Positions 1-6,672 of a stretch of 27,429 nucleotides of DNA are shown piece after piece. The notes beneath the pieces are model-generated. The model worked only from the letters and a program-made list of their open reading frames with translations, ran no database searches and was not told the DNA's origin. The stretch spans positions 1 through 27,429 of the forward strand of contig CAMLGD010000013.1 in assembly GCA_946479405.1 (NCBI GenBank), in the 5' to 3' direction. Position 1 is the first letter of the stretch, and every line of letters begins with the position of its first letter. The translations under genes and the position numbers were made by a program. Source of the DNA: an uncultured Vogesella sp. GTDB taxonomy: Bacteria; Pseudomonadota; Gammaproteobacteria; Burkholderiales; Chromobacteriaceae.

Positions 1-557
1 AAACCGCGATGTGGCTGCTGTGCGACAAGACCGCGCTGGCCAAGTACGGCCTGGGCTATGTGAAGCCGGCGCCGATGCCGATCGGCCGCTTCCTGAACAA
101 CGGCTATCTGCTGCAGGGGCGCACGCTGGCCGAGCTGGCGCAGCGCGCCGGCATCGATGCGGCCAACCTGGAGGCCACCGTGCGCGAGTACAACGCGGCA
201 GCACGACAGGGCGAAGACCCGGCCTACGGCCGTGGCAGCACCGCGTTCAATCGCTATCTGGCCGATCCGGCGCAGCAGCCCAACCCGTGTGTGGCACCGC
301 TCGACAAGGGACCGTTCTACGCGGTGAAAGTGGTGATGGGCGATCTGGGCACCTTCGACGGCATCCGCACCAGTGTGGTGGGCGAAGTGCTCAAGCGCGA
401 TGGCAGCAAGATCGATGGCCTGTACGCGGTGGGTAACGATCGCGCCAGCATCATGGGCGGCAACTACCCCGGTGCCGGCATCACCCACGGGCCGAACATG
501 ACCTTCGGCTTTATCACCGGCAATCATCTGGCCGATCTGGCGGAGGCACGGGCATGA
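1..557 (+). CDS. FAD-dependent oxidoreductase, C-terminal part (fumarate reductase/ketosteroid dehydrogenase-like)
   Basis: The reading frame is already open at the window edge, so only the last ~185 residues are visible and the true start lies upstream. The C-terminal stretch around nt 430-530 (YAVGNDRAS, then GGNYPGAGITHGPNMTFG) is the typical FAD-contacting end of the succinate dehydrogenase/fumarate reductase flavoprotein superfamily, which also includes 3-ketosteroid delta1-dehydrogenases. Such soluble flavoproteins transfer hydride from a substrate C-C bond to FAD. The substrate cannot be read from this fragment. The stop overlaps the start of the next gene (ATGA at 554-557), indicating translational coupling with the NIPSNAP gene, and an MFS transporter follows, so a role in uptake and oxidation of an organic acid or aromatic compound is inferred. 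One word copy (158-169) lies inside the gene and encodes Ala-Ala-Asn. Confidence 0.8.
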   Translation, partial: TAMWLLCDKTALAKYGLGYVKPAPMPIGRFLNNGYLLQGRTLAELAQRAGIDAANLEATVREYNAAARQGEDPAYGRGSTAFNRYLADPAQQPNPCVAPLDKGPFYAVKVVMGDLGTFDGIRTSVVGEVLKRDGSKIDGLYAVGNDRASIMGGNYPGAGITHGPNMTFGFITGNHLADLAEARA

Positions 558-901
558 GCTACCTGGACAGACCGCTGCTCGACCACCGCATCTACACCAT
601 CTACCCGCGCAAGATGGGCGAGTTCATCGAGGTGTTCAACCGCCTGGCGATGCCCATCCTGCTGGAAACGCTGGGCCACCCGCTGGGCTTCTATGTCAGC
701 CAGGTGGGGCCGCAGAACCAGCTGGTGCACCTGTGGGCGTATCAGGACATGGCCGATTTCGAGCGCCGCAGTCGCGCCCGTGACTGCCACCCGGATTTCC
801 CCGCCTATCTGGCGGCATCCGGCCACCTGATCGTGGCGCAGGAAACCCGCTTGATCCGCGCCGTGGCCATGCCGCTGTTCAGCGCCGGCAACACGCCCTA
901 A
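554..901 (+). CDS. NIPSNAP-family protein
   Basis: A 115-residue protein with the layout of a NIPSNAP domain: an N-terminal strand (DHRIYTIYPRKM), a helix ending with LGFYVSQVG, and a central LVHLWAYQDMADFERR segment that matches the W-x-Y-x-D-x-x-x-x-x-R pattern of the family. These small dimeric alpha/beta-barrel proteins often sit beside catabolic oxidoreductases, and their biochemical role is mostly undefined. The start overlaps the stop of the flavoprotein by four bases, so the two are probably made together. About 200 bp then separate it from the transporter gene, which has its own Shine-Dalgarno sequence. Confidence 0.8.
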   Translation: MSYLDRPLLDHRIYTIYPRKMGEFIEVFNRLAMPILLETLGHPLGFYVSQVGPQNQLVHLWAYQDMADFERRSRARDCHPDFPAYLAASGHLIVAQETRLIRAVAMPLFSAGNTP

Positions 902-986
902 ACCCCCATTCCCCGCCTGAGCATCCCGCTGCCCGCCGTCATTGCGCCGGGCGGCAGGGAGGCGGCTGGCCGCCCGCGGCGGGGCA

Positions 987-999
987 TGCGGCCAACCTT
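987..999 (-). repeat. AAGGTTGGCCGCA word, intergenic copy
   Basis: Thirteen-base exact copy of the window-wide word on the minus strand, in the 199-bp gap between the NIPSNAP and MFS genes. The rest of that gap shows no other structure I can support. The coding copies of the 10-mer core in this window are at 158-169, 3464-3475, 5091-5102, 8220-8229, 10416-10425, 16331-16340, 18717-18726, 22106-22115 and 23594-23603. Confidence 0.85.
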
Positions 1000-1100
1000 T
1001 CCGTTGTTTAACGCAGCACCCACAAGAGATGGCGAACGCAAGAGGTGGCCCGAGCCGCCCGGCAGTCGTACGCCCGCACGCACACAAGAGGAGAAACAAG

Positions 1101-2447
1101 ATGAGCAAGACAGAGGCAATCGATGTCCGCGCGCTGATCAATGAACGGCCGCTGGGCGCGTTTCAGAAACTGGTGGTTTTCCTGGGCTTCCTGATCATCG
1201 CGCTGGATGGCTTTGACGTAGCGATCATGAGTTTTATCGCACCGCAACTAAAGCAGGAGTGGGGGGTGACCAATGCCATGCTGGGGCCGGTGCTGAGCGC
1301 CGCGCTGATCGGCCTGGCACTGGGCGCGCTGGTGGCCGGGCCGCTGGCCGACCGCTTTGGCCGCAAGGGAGTGCTACTGTGCAGCGTGTTCTTTTTCGGG
1401 GTCTGGACTCTGGCCACGGCACTGTCCACCGAGGTGAGCCACCTGATCTTCTTCCGCTTCATGACCGGGCTGGGGCTGGGTGCGGCCATGCCGAATGCCA
1501 GCACGCTGGTGTCGGAATACGCGCCGGATCGCCGGCGTTCGTTCCTGGTGACCGTGGTGTTCTGCGGTTTCAGCCTGGGCGCGGCCGGCGGCGGTTTTCT
1601 GTCCGGCTGGATGATTCCGGCATTTGGCTGGCACAGCGTGCTGGTGCTGGGCGGCGTGCTGCCCTTGCTGGTGCTGCCGCTGCTGCTGTTCAAACTGCCG
1701 GAGTCGGTGCGCTTTCTGGTGGCGCGGCAGGCGCCGGCCGCGCGCATCCACCGCATCGTGGAGCAACTGGCACCCGGGGTCAGCAGCGCGCACTCCCGCT
1801 TTGTGCTGCCGACGGCACCGGCCAGCGGCAATGCCATCGCGGTGGTGCTGTCGCCGCAGTACCGCTTTGGCACCTATATGCTGTGGCTGTCCTACTTTGC
1901 CGGCCTGTTTCTGGTGTATCTGCTGGGCAACTGGCTGCCGACGCTGGTGAAGGAATCCGGCTATAGCGTGCAGCAGGCGGCCACCATCACCGCGCTGTAC
2001 CAGATTGGCGGACCGCTGGGCTGCCTGAGTGCCGGCTGGCTGATGGACCGTGTCAGCCCGCACCGCACGCTGGCGCTGATCTACCTGCTTGGCGGCGGCC
2101 TGACGTTTGCCATTGGCCAGTCTGCCGGCCAGTTTGCCGTGCTCGGCATGCTGGCATTTGCCGTGGGCTTTTGCATGAACGGCGCCAGTACCGGCACGAA
2201 TGCGCTGGCGGCCGGCTTCTACCCGGTAGAGGCGCGGGCTACCGGCGCCAGCTGGATGCATTCCGCCGGCCGGCTGGGGGCGATTCTCAGCGCTTTTGCC
2301 GGCGCGCAGATGCTGGCGCTGGGCTGGTCGTTCCAGCTGATTTTTGCCTTGCTGATGCTGCCGGCGCTGCTGACCGCCCTGGCGCTGCTGGCCAAGGGCA
2401 GCCATGTGCGCCGTGGCCTGACGCCGGCCATCGTGCGTCAGGCATAG
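1101..2447 (+). CDS. MFS transporter, aromatic acid:H+ symporter (AAHS) type
   Basis: A 448-residue, 12-helix major facilitator. I chose the ATG at 1101 because AAGAGGAG lies just upstream (about 1086-1093); the frame extends further 5' without a good start. The first helix carries LDGFD (residues 35-39), the acidic motif characteristic of the AAHS family (PcaK, BenK, MhpT). Loop 2-3 has the MFS signature GPLADRFGRKG (80-90). Proteins of this family import aromatic acids such as 4-hydroxybenzoate, 3-phenylpropionates or related organic acids by proton symport across the inner membrane. The exact substrate cannot be inferred. It lies downstream of a flavoprotein and a NIPSNAP protein in the same direction and is followed by a strong terminator, so it is probably the last gene of a catabolic unit. 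Confidence 0.88.
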   Translation: MSKTEAIDVRALINERPLGAFQKLVVFLGFLIIALDGFDVAIMSFIAPQLKQEWGVTNAMLGPVLSAALIGLALGALVAGPLADRFGRKGVLLCSVFFFGVWTLATALSTEVSHLIFFRFMTGLGLGAAMPNASTLVSEYAPDRRRSFLVTVVFCGFSLGAAGGGFLSGWMIPAFGWHSVLVLGGVLPLLVLPLLLFKLPESVRFLVARQAPAARIHRIVEQLAPGVSSAHSRFVLPTAPASGNAIAVVLSPQYRFGTYMLWLSYFAGLFLVYLLGNWLPTLVKESGYSVQQAATITALYQIGGPLGCLSAGWLMDRVSPHRTLALIYLLGGGLTFAIGQSAGQFAVLGMLAFAVGFCMNGASTGTNALAAGFYPVEARATGASWMHSAGRLGAILSAFAGAQMLALGWSFQLIFALLMLPALLTALALLAKGSHVRRGLTPAIVRQA

Positions 2448-2475
2448 CGCGGTTGCCGTGCCCGCCGGCGCTAGC

Positions 2476-2487
2476 AGGTTGGCCGCA
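2476..2487 (+). repeat. AGGTTGGCCGCA word, intergenic copy
   Basis: Twelve-base copy of the window-wide word, 29 bp after the transporter stop and 32 bp before the terminator stem. Confidence 0.85.
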
Positions 2488-2518
2488 GTTGTCCTGGGGT
2501 TTGTTGTTGTGACGTTTG

Positions 2519-2547
2519 CCGCACCGTTTATCCGGTGCGGTTTTTTT
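2519..2547 (+). terminator. Rho-independent terminator after the MFS gene
   Basis: Perfect 8-bp GC-rich stem (CCGCACCG, 2519-2526, with CGGTGCGG, 2533-2540), a 6-nt loop and a run of seven T (2541-2547). It ends the catabolic-looking unit and insulates the next gene. Confidence 0.93.
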
Positions 2548-2686
2548 ATGGCAAGGCAATTTCATGCGTTCGGCGTTTGCCGTGGTGACAAGTGACTGTT
2601 TAAAATGGCCGGCTGCCCGCCCACGCGGGGAAATAACTGATTTGTAAATGAATTGTTGAATTTTTTAGATAAAAGCCATCAAAAAT

Positions 2687-3163
2687 ATGTCATTCGTTTC
2701 GGAAAGAAATAATTACGAATCCCGGTTGTGTCCCACACTGCCACGGCTAGCCACTGCCATCATCGAGCTGCCGGACGGTGTGCTGATGACGGCCAGTCAG
2801 AGCGGTCGTTTCAACCTGCCCGGCGGGGCGTCGCAGCGCGGCGAGCTGCGTTCGCAGGCCTTGCTGCGCCATATCCGCGAGCAGACCGGTTTGCGCATCA
2901 ACACCATGCTGTACCTGTTCGATCACGTTACCCAGCACAACGCGCACAAGGTGTATCTGGCCATTGCCCAGGGGGCGCCGCGGTTGCAGGAGGCCGGCAG
3001 CCGCATGACGCTGATCACTTCTCCCGATACCGAAACCGACGTGCACGTGGAGTCGCGCGCCATCCTGCGCCGCTACGCCAAGGTGCGTGGCGAACAGGGG
3101 CCGAAGAGCGAGGCGGTGCGCGCCATGCTGCAGTTGGCGCGTTATATCGCCAAGGTGGAATGA
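2687..3163 (+). CDS. Nudix-like hydrolase with degenerate Nudix box
   Basis: A 158-residue protein. After an unusual N-terminus encoded by AT-rich DNA, a Nudix fold begins at LPRLATAIIEL. The Nudix box is recognisable as LPGGASQRGE followed by RHIREQTGL. Compared with the consensus Gx5Ex7REUxEExGU, the Glu after Arg is His and the second Glu of the EE pair is Gln. Two of the usual metal-binding carboxylates are therefore missing, while the Glu of GASQRGE and the Glu of REQ remain. Catalysis may be altered or lost, so a sensor or scaffold role is possible. The first ATG of the frame is used; no strong Shine-Dalgarno is visible. The upstream 2636-2686 stretch is notably AT-rich and probably contains the promoter. 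The stop overlaps the start of the thioredoxin-like gene. Confidence 0.75.
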   Translation: MSFVSERNNYESRLCPTLPRLATAIIELPDGVLMTASQSGRFNLPGGASQRGELRSQALLRHIREQTGLRINTMLYLFDHVTQHNAHKVYLAIAQGAPRLQEAGSRMTLITSPDTETDVHVESRAILRRYAKVRGEQGPKSEAVRAMLQLARYIAKVE

Positions 3164-3519
3164 GCCGCGTCCTTGCCGCCGAACAGCGCTGGCGGCCGCT
3201 GGACGAATTCAATTTTGATGCCACGCTGACGGCGCAGCCCGGCGTGTGTCTGGTGATGTTCGGGCAGCCGCATTGCGGCGCCTGCCGCGGCTGGCGCACG
3301 CAGCTGCCGCACTGGCTGCCAGCGGAAGTCACACTGTTCTACGTGGATGTGGCGGTGGCCACTGCGCTGGCGCGCCGCTTCGAACTGTTTCACCTGCCGG
3401 CCTTTGTGCTGTACCGCGCGGGGGTGTTTCACTGCCGCTGGCACGCCGCCTTCAGTCGTGACGAGGTTGGCCGCAGTCTGGTCACGGCCCTGGCCGCCCC
3501 GGCGCAGGAAGAACCCTGA
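3160..3519 (+). CDS. Thioredoxin-like protein with CGAC active site
   Basis: A 119-residue protein starting at the ATG that overlaps the Nudix-like stop (ATGA, 3160-3163), so it is translationally coupled. It has a thioredoxin-type layout: the strand VCLVMFGQPHCGAC with a CxxC motif (Cys-Gly-Ala-Cys), a strand VTLFYVDV, and the cis-proline segment HLPAFVLYRAGVF. No signal peptide or membrane segment is visible, so it should act in the cytoplasm. The active site differs from the WCGPC of housekeeping thioredoxins and the preceding aromatic residue is replaced by His. Its pairing with a Nudix-like protein suggests a redox or nucleotide-linked repair role, but this is inference. It contains one AGGTTGGCCGCA copy (3464-3475) read as Glu-Val-Gly-Arg-Ser. 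Confidence 0.82.
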   Translation: MSRVLAAEQRWRPLDEFNFDATLTAQPGVCLVMFGQPHCGACRGWRTQLPHWLPAEVTLFYVDVAVATALARRFELFHLPAFVLYRAGVFHCRWHAAFSRDEVGRSLVTALAAPAQEEP

Positions 3520-3524
3520 TAGAG

Positions 3525-3550
3525 AAAAAGCCCGCAATCGCGGGCTTTTT
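3525..3550. terminator. Bidirectional terminator between convergent genes
   Basis: An 11-bp perfect stem AAAAAGCCCGC/GCGGGCTTTTT with a 4-nt AATC loop. The A tract and T tract let it work on both strands, ending the Nudix/thioredoxin unit on plus and the membrane-protein gene on minus. Confidence 0.93.
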
Positions 3551-3567
3551 GTTTGCCGTGGTGGGGT

Positions 3568-4125
3568 TTATTGCCCGCCGGGGGCGACCAGCTCCGGGAT
3601 ATTGGTCAGGCCAAGATCGCTACCCAGGCCCAGTAGCCCCAGCAGCAGCGCCAGCGCCAGCGGCGCAAACAGCAGGGTGCCCAGCAGTACGCGCGAACGG
3701 CTGGCGCCGCTGCAGCGCGACAGCGCCGTCACCAGGATCAGGATATTGCCCACCCCCAGCACCAGCGACAGCCCCTGCGCCACATCGTCCGGCAGCCAGT
3801 AGGTGAGCGGGTCCAGTACCTGCAGCCCGCTGGCAGCCAGGACCAGCCCGAACAGCGAGTGCTGCAGCTGGGCACCGGCGCGGTTTAGCCACCAGCGCAT
3901 GAACAGGCTGAAGCCTAGCGTTTCCAGCGTCACATACAGGGTAAACAGGCCGATCAGCGCGGCCAGGTCGCCCCCGGCGCCGGCGGTAATGGCGCCGGCC
4001 GCAGCCAACGTGCCCAGCAGCAGCAGCGCCAGCGCCAGGTGCAGCGGCGGGTAGCGGTAGTGTTCCAGCGGGGCGACGCGCAGGCGGATCAGGTCAACGG
4101 CATCGTGCAGCAGTGGCAGGCTCAT
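3568..4125 (-). CDS. Integral membrane protein of unknown function
   Basis: A 185-residue hydrophobic protein with about five predicted membrane segments, for example HLALALLLLGTLAAAG, LAALIGLFTLYVTLETLG, LFGLVLAASGLQVL, LSLVLGVGNILILVTAL and LLFAPLALALLLGLLG. I do not recognise the family with confidence; a Yip1-like membrane protein is one possibility. Its ATG shares one base with the stop codon of purU (position 4125), so it is translated from the same message as purU. This is positional association only; nothing in the sequence links it to folate chemistry. It is the last gene of the minus-strand unit and ends at a bidirectional terminator. Confidence 0.75.
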   Translation of the reverse strand: MSLPLLHDAVDLIRLRVAPLEHYRYPPLHLALALLLLGTLAAAGAITAGAGGDLAALIGLFTLYVTLETLGFSLFMRWWLNRAGAQLQHSLFGLVLAASGLQVLDPLTYWLPDDVAQGLSLVLGVGNILILVTALSRCSGASRSRVLLGTLLFAPLALALLLGLLGLGSDLGLTNIPELVAPGGQ

Positions 4126-4985
4126 CAGTCGAAAATCACGGTTTTGTTGTTGTAGGCGAGGATGCGGTTTTCCAGGTGCCAGCGCACGGCGCGCGACAGC
4201 ACCACGCGCTCCAGGTCGCGGCCTTTCTGGATCAGGTCTTCCACGTCGTCGCGGTGCGAGATGCGCATCACTTCCTGCTCGATGATCGGACCATCATCAA
4301 GGATTTCGGTGACGTAGTGGCTGGTGGCACCGATCAGCTTCACGCCGCGCGCAAAGGCGCGGTGGTAGGGCTTGGCGCCGTCGAAGGCCGGCAGGAAGCT
4401 GTGGTGGATGTTGATGACGCGGTGCGGGTAGCGTTCCACGAACTTGTGCGACAGCACCTGCATGTAGCGCGCCAGCACGATCAGGTCCACCTCGGCCGCC
4501 TGCAGCAGGTCCCACTGCTGCGCTTCGGCCTGCGCCTTGTTGTCCTTGGTGACGGCAATCACGTGGTAGGGGATGCCGTGGAATTCGGCCAGCCGGCGGC
4601 AGTCGTCGTGGTTGGAGATGATCAGCGGGATGTCGCAGTCCAGCTCGCCAATGCTCCAGCGGTGCAGCAGGTCCACCAGGCAGTGCTCGTATTTGGAGAC
4701 GAAGATCGCCATGCGCGGCTTGCGCACCGACAGCGATACCTCCCATTGCATATTGTACTTTTCCGCGATCGGCGCGAAGGCGGCGGAGAAGTTGTCCATC
4801 GGCAGGCTGAAGCCCTGCAGGTCCCACTGCACGCGCATCAGGAACAGGCCTTCCACCGGGTCCTGGTGCTGGTCGGCATGCTGGATGTTGGCGTTATAGG
4901 TCAGCAGAAAATTGGCGATGGCGGCGACCAGGCCCTGGCTGTCCGGGCAGCTGATCAGCAGCGTGGCCGAATGTTTGTTGCTCAT
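4125..4985 (-). CDS. purU: Formyltetrahydrofolate deformylase PurU
   Basis: A 286-residue protein of full family length. Residues 7-85 form an N-terminal ACT domain (LLISCPDSQGLVAAIANFLL), which in PurU senses methionine/glycine status in E. coli. Residues ~90-286 are the formyltransferase-like catalytic domain with the triad Asn192, His194 (NIHHSFLPAF) and Asp230 (EILDDGPII), as in the PurN/PurU superfamily. It hydrolyses 10-formyl-THF to THF and formate in the cytoplasm, balancing one-carbon pools. It lies downstream of folD on the same strand but a terminator separates them, so the two can be regulated apart. The downstream membrane-protein gene overlaps its stop by one base. Confidence 0.96.
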   Translation of the reverse strand: MSNKHSATLLISCPDSQGLVAAIANFLLTYNANIQHADQHQDPVEGLFLMRVQWDLQGFSLPMDNFSAAFAPIAEKYNMQWEVSLSVRKPRMAIFVSKYEHCLVDLLHRWSIGELDCDIPLIISNHDDCRRLAEFHGIPYHVIAVTKDNKAQAEAQQWDLLQAAEVDLIVLARYMQVLSHKFVERYPHRVINIHHSFLPAFDGAKPYHRAFARGVKLIGATSHYVTEILDDGPIIEQEVMRISHRDDVEDLIQKGRDLERVVLSRAVRWHLENRILAYNNKTVIFD

Positions 4986-5019
4986 GGTTTGGCTCTTTGT
5001 CTTTTAGCGGGCAATGGGG

Positions 5020-5060
5020 AAAAACAAACGCCACCGCCGGCACGGGGCGGACGGTGGCGT
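5020..5060 (-). terminator. Rho-independent terminator after folD
   Basis: On the minus strand a 9-bp stem ACGCCACCG (5060-5052) pairs with CGGTGGCGT (5036-5028) and is followed by a T-rich run (TTTGTTTTT). It lies in the 95-bp gap between folD and purU. Confidence 0.85.
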
Positions 5061-5080
5061 CGGGGTGCTGGCGTTTGCGA

Positions 5081-5932
5081 TCAGGCGTTGAGGTTGGCCG
5101 CATCCAGCGTGTTTTGCAACAGCGTGGCCACGGTCATCGGGCCGACGCCGCCCGGCACCGGGGTGATGAAGCTGGCCACGTCGCGTGCCACGGCAAAATC
5201 GACGTCACCGCAGATGCGGCCATCGGCCAGGCGGTTGATGCCGACGTCGATCACCACCGCGCCCGGCTTCAGCCATTCACCCTTCACGAACTTGGGAATG
5301 CCGACACCGGCGACCACGATATCGGCGCGGCCAACTTCGGCGGCCAGATCGGCGGTGGCGCTATGGCATACCGTCACGGTGGCGCGCGCCAGCAGCATTT
5401 CCAGCGCCTGCGGGCGGCCGACGATGTTGGAGGCGCCGACGATCACCACGTTCTTGCCCTTGGGGTCGATACCGTATTCTTCCAGCAGCGTCATCACGCC
5501 GCGCGGGGTGCACGGGCGCAGTAGCGGCATCTTGGTGGCCAGGCGGCCAACGTTGTACGGGTGGAAGCCGTCCACGTCCTTCTTCGGGTTGATGCGCTCG
5601 ATCACCTGCTGCGTGTCGATCTGCTTGGGCAGCGGCAGTTGCACTAGAATGCCGTCGATACCGTCGTCGGCGTTCAGTTGGTCGATGATGGCCAGCAGCT
5701 CTTCCTGGCTGGTGCTACCCGGCAGGTCGTAGGCTACCGAACGGATGCCGGCTTTCTCGCAGGAACGTTTCTTGTTCTTGACGTAGATACCGGAGGCCGG
5801 ATCGTCGCCCACCAGAATCACTGCCAGCGCCGGAGCGCGTTTGCCGGCGGCCACACGGGCATCCACGCCTTCGCGTACGCGGTTGATCAGGGTTTCGGCG
5901 ACGGCCTTGCCGTCGATAAGTTGTGCTGCCAT
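5081..5932 (-). CDS. folD: Bifunctional methylene-THF dehydrogenase/methenyl-THF cyclohydrolase FolD
   Basis: A 283-residue cytoplasmic enzyme that interconverts 5,10-methylene-THF and 10-formyl-THF with NADP+. I prefer the ATG at 5932 to an in-frame GTG at 5944. AGGTGG (5946-5941) lies 8 nt upstream of that ATG, and counting from it puts the catalytic residues exactly at the E. coli numbers: Tyr50, Lys54 (YVKNK), Gln98 (VQLPLP) and Asp121 (KDVDGFHP). The C-terminal NADP site is seen at GASNIVGRP and the family signature at [10 protein letters not shown]. It is monocistronic by appearance, with a terminator downstream. The C-terminus (DAANLNA) contains one AGGTTGGCCGCA copy at 5091-5102. Confidence 0.97.
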   Translation of the reverse strand: MAAQLIDGKAVAETLINRVREGVDARVAAGKRAPALAVILVGDDPASGIYVKNKKRSCEKAGIRSVAYDLPGSTSQEELLAIIDQLNADDGIDGILVQLPLPKQIDTQQVIERINPKKDVDGFHPYNVGRLATKMPLLRPCTPRGVMTLLEEYGIDPKGKNVVIVGASNIVGRPQALEMLLARATVTVCHSATADLAAEVGRADIVVAGVGIPKFVKGEWLKPGAVVIDVGINRLADGRICGDVDFAVARDVASFITPVPGGVGPMTVATLLQNTLDAANLNA

Positions 5933-6121
5933 GCTGCTATCCACCTAATTCAGTCTGGTTGGAAGGAAAGGCCGGATTTTCGCATTTTTTGGTCGTTCTA
6001 CTCAATCGCTTCAAGGGCTTGGCGTGCCTGCAAAGCACATTTATTTATCGTCAGGTGTCGCGCTTTGCCAGCGGCCCAGCCGGTGAAAGGGCTGGTGATT
6101 GCAAATATTCTGCACAAAGTG

Positions 6122-6150
6122 TTGACAGTCCAAGACGCGGCCAGTATAGT
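6122..6150 (+). promoter_or_regulatory. Sigma70 promoter of the tRNA operon
   Basis: A perfect -35 box TTGACA (6122-6127), a 17-bp spacer and a near-consensus -10 box TATAGT (6145-6150). The first tRNA starts 15 bp after the -10 box. The strength fits a stable-RNA promoter. The preceding 5945-6121 stretch is the back-to-back intergenic region with folD; I see no confident folD promoter in it. Confidence 0.9.
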
Positions 6151-6164
6151 TCGCAGCCTGTTGT

Positions 6165-6241
6165 CGGGGCGTAGCGCAGCCTGGTAGCGCATCTGCTTTG
6201 GGAGCAGAGGGTCGTGAGTTCGAATCCCACCGCCCCGACCA
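6165..6241 (+). tRNA. tRNA-Pro(UGG)
   Basis: Cloverleaf of 77 nt with acceptor stem CGGGGCG/CGCCCCG, anticodon loop TTTGGGA giving anticodon TGG, T loop TTCGAAT and encoded CCA. The C1-G72 start is usual for bacterial tRNA-Pro. First gene of a four-tRNA operon. Confidence 0.97.
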
Positions 6242-6269
6242 ACAGCCCTAATTAGTAAGCCCGATATGA

Positions 6270-6346
6270 GTGCCCGTAGCTCAACTGGATAGAGCACCGA
6301 CCTTCTAAGTCGGGGGTTACAGGTTCGATTCCTGTCGGGCGCGCCA
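6270..6346 (+). tRNA. tRNA-Arg(UCU)
   Basis: Cloverleaf of 77 nt with acceptor stem GTGCCCG/CGGGCGC (one T-G pair), anticodon stem CCGAC/GTCGG around loop CTTCTAA (anticodon TCT), T loop TTCGATT and encoded CCA. It reads AGA codons, which are rare in this high-GC DNA. Confidence 0.96.
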
Positions 6347-6357
6347 AGTATTTCAGT

Positions 6358-6434
6358 GGTGGATGTAGCTCAGTTGGTAGAGCCCCGGATTGTGATTCCG
6401 GTTGTCGTGGGTTCGAGCCCCATCATTCACCCCA
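6358..6434 (+). tRNA. tRNA-His(GUG), copy 1
   Basis: Cloverleaf of 77 nt including the extra G at -1 opposite C73 that is diagnostic of tRNA-His. Anticodon loop TTGTGAT gives GTG. CCA is encoded. Identical to the copy 119 bp downstream. Confidence 0.97.
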
Positions 6435-6476
6435 CAATTTGCTTTGTCAGTTTCACTGGCAGAGATCCCGCTCAGC

Positions 6477-6553
6477 GGTGGATGTAGCTCAGTTGGTAGA
6501 GCCCCGGATTGTGATTCCGGTTGTCGTGGGTTCGAGCCCCATCATTCACCCCA
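6477..6553 (+). tRNA. tRNA-His(GUG), copy 2
   Basis: Base-for-base identical to the first tRNA-His, including the -1 G and CCA, while the 42-bp spacer before it is unique. It is the last gene of the tRNA operon and is followed at once by the terminator. Confidence 0.97.
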
Positions 6554-6557
6554 GAAC

Positions 6558-6582
6558 AAACCCGGCTTCGGCCGGGTTTTTT
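6558..6582 (+). terminator. Terminator of the tRNA operon
   Basis: Stem AAACCCGGC/GCCGGGTTT closed by a TTCG tetraloop and followed by further T residues. Confidence 0.95.
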
Positions 6583-6605
6583 CGTTTTCTTTCCTGTTTG
6601 CCCCG

Positions 6606-6655
6606 TTGCCGCCAGTGAATTTCACCGTATAATCGAATACATTTGCATGTATCCG
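6606..6655 (+). promoter_or_regulatory. Promoter and palindromic operator of the GntR gene
   Basis: A -35-like TTGCCG (6606-6611), a 16-bp spacer and a perfect -10 box TATAAT (6628-6633) are followed at the transcription start by a palindrome ATACAT-TTGC-ATGTAT (6637-6652), extendable by CG/CG at 6634-6635 and 6654-6655. FCD-type GntR regulators bind short palindromes of this kind, so negative autoregulation is inferred. Confidence 0.7.
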
Positions 6656-6672
6656 ATAGCCAGAGCGACGCC

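Noticed and set aside
4113..5732. Long plus-strand open frame of 539 codons
   Set aside because: It lies antisense to purU and folD, whose catalytic residues are intact. The translation is low-complexity, rich in Val/His/Gln/Arg, and shows no family motif.
6030..6068. Inverted GCAAAGC/GCTTTGC pair upstream of folD
   Set aside because: Short arms with a 25-nt loop, no T tract and no match to a riboswitch I know; probably chance.
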